Part shown: positions 59,014-64,000 of the stretch, one piece after another
Numbering within the stretch: position 1 is the stretch's first letter
How the letters are laid out: every line of letters begins with the position of its first letter
NCBI RefSeq assembly: GCF_000283155.1
Contig: NW_004454182.1
Coordinates: 6,732,493 to 6,796,492, forward strand
From: Ceratotherium simum simum
Taxonomy: Eukaryota; Chordata; Mammalia; Perissodactyla; Rhinocerotidae
Length of the DNA stretch: 64,000 nucleotides
Direction of reading: 5' to 3'
The notes under the pieces: generated by a model
Seen by the model: the letters and a program-made list of their open reading frames with translations, nothing else
What the model was told of the DNA's origin: nothing
Database searches by the model: none
Program-made: the position numbers and the translations under genes

Positions 59014-60675
59014 CCTGTCAAGAATGAACACTGAAATCTGTCCTGTCGCTATCAGAAGAGAGTTACCAGATAGAATATGTAGCAACAAGCGTTTTCCCCA
59101 TCACTTTTATTTGGCTTTAGAATTCATAATGTGACACTCTCTTTTGCAGGCTAATTTTCTTTTTAAATTATGTTTTATTAAATTAATATTAAAATTAACT
59201 TGGCAGTCTCTGAATATTTATTAATAGTGGGTGACAGTGACTCAAGCGTGGTGCCTGTGCCACCACACTCTTCACTTACATCTCGGTCATGGCTCTCTGC
59301 TGCCTCGGAATCCTTCTCAACAGCGTGCTCCAGGAACTCATCACTGATTGATTAGAGCTGCCCTGGCGATGAGACTCATTTGCTGACTGTCATGTTCAGT
59401 ATATATGAACTTCTTGGGATAATTGGGAGCCAGCTATGAGGTAGTGGACTCTGGTTATCATTCTTTTAGTTTTATATGTTTTTAATAATATACAAACATT
59501 TTTAGGCAAGAATCATGTTAAGTTCTATTTCTAGAATATTAAATGAAATATATTGAAAGTTTTTAATAAAATTGAAAACGGTACATATTTTAAGTCATGA
59601 ATTTGTATGGGGTTGCTGTTCCTAGCATGAACTCTTTCTTAACAGAAAGGCCAAACTACTAGTGAATATGAAATTAAGGTAATGGATACAGAAACATAAA
59701 GAAGGAAATTATAATAGACTGTTTTCAAGCAGTTGAGATGCCGTTTGCGCATCTTCAGAACTTACCCTGAATAATTTGTTTTCCTAGTTTGAGTTACCTA
59801 GTACTTGTAAAATAACAAGGTTAAGTTTCTTATAAATAGTTGGTTAATTGATTTCATGACTGTAGTTTTTGAGGATTTGATTAGTCTGAATCAGGGAGCT
59901 TTTCCTCTGGTTTGGGTATGTATGTTAAAGTGATTGCAGACATAATGTAAGGTAATAGTTTGGTGAAATATGACCATTTTGACTCGAATAAATAATAATT
60001 GTTTACTGTGAAACCTTAGTGTTTAGTATCCTGTTTTGGAATTTCAGTTTCAAATTGAAAAAATTTACAAATGTGCAGAGTATTTTACTAGGAGATTAGT
60101 ACTGAAATGTACTAGGGCGAATAAAACTGCTTGGCATTAATTTCATACTCGGAGCATTGCTAAATCATTCTTTTGAAGGTTAAAATTAATATTTGAAAGT
60201 AGTAATTAAGGCCGTGGCTGCCAGGACTAATTGAAATTTTTGTAGAGAGAAAATGTATGATCCCAGATGTCATTACTCATTCATGATACGTCTTACTAAG
60301 AAGAAGTTGTTCTGGTTTCAGTTGTTTTCATACTGACTGTTTATAACAGGACAGGCTTTGTTGAATGATGTTCCTTGTACAGGGAACGCTATCATTGTAA
60401 ATAGGTATAGTATTGTAATTAGACGATAATATGCAAACACACACTATTATTTTTAAGTAATGGAAAAAAGTGTCACCTGAGTAACATCTAGAGCATTCTT
60501 GAAGCCACTGTGCTTTTCTTGTATTTCTAAGGTTTGGTTTTATTTAGCTGATGAAACCTGACAAAACATCACAACCCCAGGAGGTATGGCCATAGGCGAG
60601 ACAGTGTGCTCGTAGAATTTTCTGTGCTTCCATTGACGGAGAGAAGGTTTAATGACTTTAGCCCCACAGTTGAGA
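59014..60675. other. Repeat-poor AT-rich stretch
   Basis: About 1.65 kb without a recognised repeat or exon. Conserved non-coding sequence is possible, but testing it needs cross-species alignment. Confidence 0.4.
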
Positions 60676-60679
60676 AGCA

Positions 60680-60860
60680 GAATGGCCTGGTGGTTGAGAG
60701 TGTGGCTTTAATCCTGGCACTGTGGCTCACTGACTGTGTAGCCCTGTGGCAAGTTTCTCTGCCTGTTTCCTCATGGGGTTGTTTTAGGATTAGATGTGTG
60801 TTGTTTACAAAATGTTTAGGGTCATAACTGCCTCATAGTAAGTGAATATAAATGACTTTT
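60680..60860 (+). repeat. MIR SINE
   Basis: 'aatggcctggtggttgagag', 'actgactgtgtagccctgtg', 'gcctgtttcctcatggggtt', 'ctcatagtaagtgaatataa'. Confidence 0.75.
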
Positions 60861-61459
60861 AAATAAATAAAATTCTAGGCAGTGTTTGTTTTCAAGCTGT
60901 TTGGAAATATACCTGGCAAGCATTTTTGTTTTATTGTGGTTGGAAAGATGATAGTTCAATGGTATTAAAGAAGAATTTAAAAATAATTATCCATATACCT
61001 AATATTTAAAAATAATGTTTGCATATTATCTTCTAATTATAATTTATTTGTGTGTGTATTTTATATTGTTGAGATCATAATGACATGGTAATCACTGTGG
61101 GCAACCGAATATGATTGGCTAGTCCTGGTCCCATGCTTCCTAGGGAGTGGGACGAGCATAGAGGTCCCAACCATAGCCTCGTGGGAAGGGGCAGGGCAGC
61201 CTTCCCTTGGAAAGAGAGAAGGGGTGCTAAGCAGCGGAAGCCACAGAAAGAAACCCACTACAGTGAACTGTGGACTTTCTCACAGCGTTTGAGTGGTCTT
61301 TCTTATCCAGAAATATTTGCTCATTAAATAGGTAGAATCACTGTGGTAATGACACCCATTTACCCAGTACTGTGAAGATGCAGCCTGTGTCAGGGATTTG
61401 AGCTGAGGTGGTGATGTGGTAGCGAGAGTGTGAGACCGAAGGGCTGAGGGCAGTGCAGT
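60861..61459. other. Unique DNA, nothing recognised
   Basis: No exon or repeat supported. Confidence 0.35.
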
Positions 61460-61550
61460 CTGGTGACTAGTCTGAGCGCGACCTTGGACAAGCTCTCTGG
61501 ACCTTGGTTTCCTCATGGGTAAAATAAGGCATCAGATTAGTTGATATTCT
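61460..61550 (+). repeat. MIR fragment
   Basis: 'gaccttggacaagctctctg' with 'cttggtttcctcatgggtaa' and 'aataaggcatcagatt' match the MIR core. Confidence 0.6.
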
Positions 61551-61759
61551 TTTTTCTACCCCTAAGTTTATCCTGCCCTATGCTGTGGAGCTGCTTTTTG
61601 CTATTTTTTGTTTTGACGCAATGCTTAAGAGTGGATATCGAGATACGTTTTTCAAATTTTCCTGCTTTCCCCTTCATCCTATAGTTTTTAACAGTGTCTG
61701 AACAGACAGAGTAAACAGGACATGTTTTATCAAGATTGGCTTTGCAGCAGTTTGCTTAA

Positions 61760-62000
61760 AGGAATGGATCTCTAAAAAGAAGAAATGCATGTGTCAAAAA
61801 AAAAAAAGTGAAAAAATGTTTAACTTCTTTAGTAATCAAAAATACATCCGGAAGGAAAACAATTTTACCGCCTTTGAAACTGACAAAGCCTTGAAAACAT
61901 TGTTACACCCCATGCTGGGTACAAGGCGGGGAAATAAGCACTGTCACATGGTGAGACTGTGAATTGACAGCTGATTTCCGGAGCGAATAGGGTGGAAACA
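61760..62000 (+). repeat. L1M fragment
   Basis: 'aacttctttagtaatcaaaa', 'ctgggtacaaggcggggaaa' and 'gtgagactgtgaattgacag' resemble the ORF2 3' end of old L1. Confidence 0.5.
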
Positions 62001-63380
62001 GAACAGCTTTCTGATCTGAACTTAACTAAAACTATAACCTCAGATTGGCATTTTTCTATATCATTAAATATTCTTCTGTAACTTCTTAATTTTCTCGTGT
62101 AGTTTATGAGACTTATCTGCCTTCATTTCTTATCCTTGTTGAGAGCGTTACTCTGACTTCACTGTCAGAGATACACAAGTTCCCCAGGTTTTGCAGTTTT
62201 GGTTTGAGGACTTGAAGGACTTATTATGACACAGGTAGGATAAACTCCTTAGTTGGGTATCTCATTGATAGCAGGAACATCTTGGTACCAGCTTTTGTTT
62301 GTGTCTACCCGAGACTCCACCATGGCAGAGGTTGAAGAGAGTTATCTTTTAGAGGCAGCTGGAGCAATTCATTGCCAGGATGGTAGTCTCAATCTTCTGT
62401 TCCCCCTGGGTCCGGGGGCTCACGCTGAGTGGGGTTCTGATGGAACTGGTGATCGTGTGCTACCAGAGGGCCAGTGTCTTGTAACCAAACAAACTGGACC
62501 ATGATTTCATTCTAGTTGTTGGCCTGGGGTATTGGTGGAGCTGGACTTTGAGAGGACACCGTTCCAGAGAATAGAAGGAAGTAGGAATATGGATTACCAG
62601 GACCTGGAAATTGTAGACGATGGAATGTCTTCCCTACCTGGTTAATGCTCTCAGTCTCGGCCAGTAACAACTAGTTTGTACACCTCAGGCAATTGTCCAT
62701 CGTAATTCTTGTTCAGAGTATTTATTTGCAGGAGTGTTACTCCCTTTGTCTTGATTTGAGATGGAGTGGTTGAAAAGATATAGTGTAATGAGCTGCCATC
62801 AAAATGCTGGCAATCTGTCCACTTAAGGGGTTTGGTCGAGCAGTTTCTGCAGCTGGGAAAGGGCAGGGGAGATGTGGGTGTGGACTCAGTTATGGTAAAC
62901 AGAACAGTTTTCTCAAACCTTCCTCAGTTGACTTGTCAATTCCAAGAAAAGCCTGGAAAATGAGATGTAGTAAACTCAGAGTCCTTGGGAGTTCTTCCAT
63001 GCCCCAAGTACCATGGGTTGGCAGAATGGTCCTTTTTGTGGGACACGATGGGGAAGGATGGCTTGGGATTTGAGTGGACAGGCTGGCCTGCTCATGAGGG
63101 CGTTGTATAGCCTGCGTGGATACCAGGCCCTTCTAGATGTCTGTGTAACAGGGTGGCGATGTGACAGATACCACATTTTCAGCGGGAGAAAACTGCCAGG
63201 AGGGGAACAGCCAGCTGTGTTCTGGGAAGTGAGCCAGTCAAGTCAAAAGTTGAACCTACATAGCTGGGCAGTTGAAGGAGCTGGAGTGACAAACAGGGAG
63301 GGAGAGAGGTAAGCAAGGATCAGAAAATGAGATAAGGAATCATGAGAGGATGCTGCTTGTAAATACTTTGTATTTCTAGA
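62001..63380. other. Unclassified stretch with exon candidate
   Basis: About 1.4 kb not assigned to a repeat. It is GC-richer from 62300 to 63310. Bases 63183-63308 lie between an acceptor (ttttcag, poor pyrimidine tract) and a consensus donor (AGAG|gtaagc), with one frame open throughout (G-R-K-L-P-G-G-E...). It may be an unrecognised old repeat, an exon of a long non-coding RNA, or chance. Confidence 0.3.
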
Positions 63381-63381
63381 A

Positions 63382-63560
63382 CAGTAGTTCCCAAACATTT
63401 AATGTTCTTAATGTTCCTGGAAAGCTTGTTAAAACAGTTTCCTGGGATTCTGATTTGTTAGGTGGAGCTGAGGCCCACGCCATGAATTTGCATTTCTGAC
63501 AGGCTAACAGGTGATATCAGTGCTGCTGGTCCTGGGACCACACTTGAAGAACCACTATTC
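63382..63560 (-). mobile_element. MER5-like hAT MITE
   Basis: Terminal 'acagtagttcccaaacattt' and 'cacttgaagaaccacta', interior 'gaatttgcatttctgacagg' and 'tgctgctggtcctgggacca', as in reverse MER5A/B. Confidence 0.75.
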
Positions 63561-63649
63561 TGGGTCTACAGTGTATCACAGGCAAACTTTTCTTCTCTTT
63601 CCAATCTCAACATTTCTCAAGAGAAAAGAGAAGGAAACAGGAACTTTTG

Positions 63650-63830
63650 AGTTCTTATTCTATCTCAGATGCTTATATATATGTATAGCATCATTTAATT
63701 CTCACAAACATAAAGTATAATCTCTATTTTCTATGAGGCTATGGAGGCTCAGAGAGACTAAGTAATGTGCCCAAAGTTACACAGCTAGTCTGTTATGACT
63801 GGTTTTCTGAATTAATGCCAAATCCTTATT
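63650..63830 (-). repeat. MIR SINE, antisense
   Basis: 'gcatcatttaattctcacaa', 'ggaggctcagagagactaag' and 'gcccaaagttacacagctag' follow antisense MIR. Confidence 0.8.
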
Positions 63831-64000
63831 ATAACTCATATTATTTTCCTTACAAGTAACTGCACAACAGGTTAAGGTTTTGGACAGTGGAGGGAGCCTT
63901 CACATCTATGATAAGGAACACTCAGATTACTCTGGTGGTGGTGTAGATTTCCACACTCACCAGGACCTGAAATGTGGCAGTTGTTGTACCAAGTGAATTT
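63831..64000. other. Unique DNA at window end
   Basis: Nothing recognised before the window ends. Confidence 0.35.

Noticed and set aside
62253..62504. 83-codon frame starting near 62253 considered as a processed pseudogene
   Set aside because: No parent protein recognised, and no poly-A tail or target duplication was found; kept only as part of an unclassified block.

Overview
This is a window of non-coding mammalian genomic DNA. It carries 15 tRNA-derived SINEs of the equine repetitive element (ERE) type. They begin with a GGGCCGGCCC-like head, have a tRNA-like B box, and end in either an ACTGGGGCTTT tail (ERE1/ERE2-like) or an AAGATTGGC...GTTAGCTCAGGG tail (ERE3/4-like). EREs are known from Perissodactyla, so a horse relative is the most likely source; the species cannot be fixed from this window. 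There are no bacterial, phage or CRISPR features.

Layout. Bases 1-9600 are AT-rich flanking DNA with old L1, L2, MIR and MER5-like copies and one ERE1. Bases ~9620-11900 are a strong CpG island, the only clear gene-related landmark. It has GC boxes, two octamer-like motifs about one helical turn apart, two TEAD-like GGAATGT motifs, and a GGC/GAG-rich leader that looks like the start of a first exon on the + strand. That leader runs into a 562-base assembly gap (10887-11448), so the rest of exon 1, its splice donor and possibly the start codon are missing. I could not identify the gene.

From ~11.9 kb to the end the window looks like a long first intron plus interspersed repeats. No convincing protein-coding exon was found. 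The best internal exon candidate is 62 bases at 22181-22242; weaker ones lie at 49019-49089 and 63183-63308. All need transcript or conservation evidence.

Repeats dominate the sequence. Several L1 copies are split by later insertions with readable target-site duplications: an L1 at 2.75-3.78 kb split by an ERE1, one at 19.2-20.2 kb split by two EREs, one at 47.6-48.5 kb split by a hAT-type element, and a multi-layer nest at 49.85-52.7 kb holding an ERVL-type LTR, an ERE and an antisense L1 tail. An L3/CR1 relic at 43.2-44.2 kb carries a MITE. The two smaller assembly gaps (36561-36690 and 51616-51715) both fall inside repeat insertions. Repeat family names come from remembered consensus features, not from a database search.
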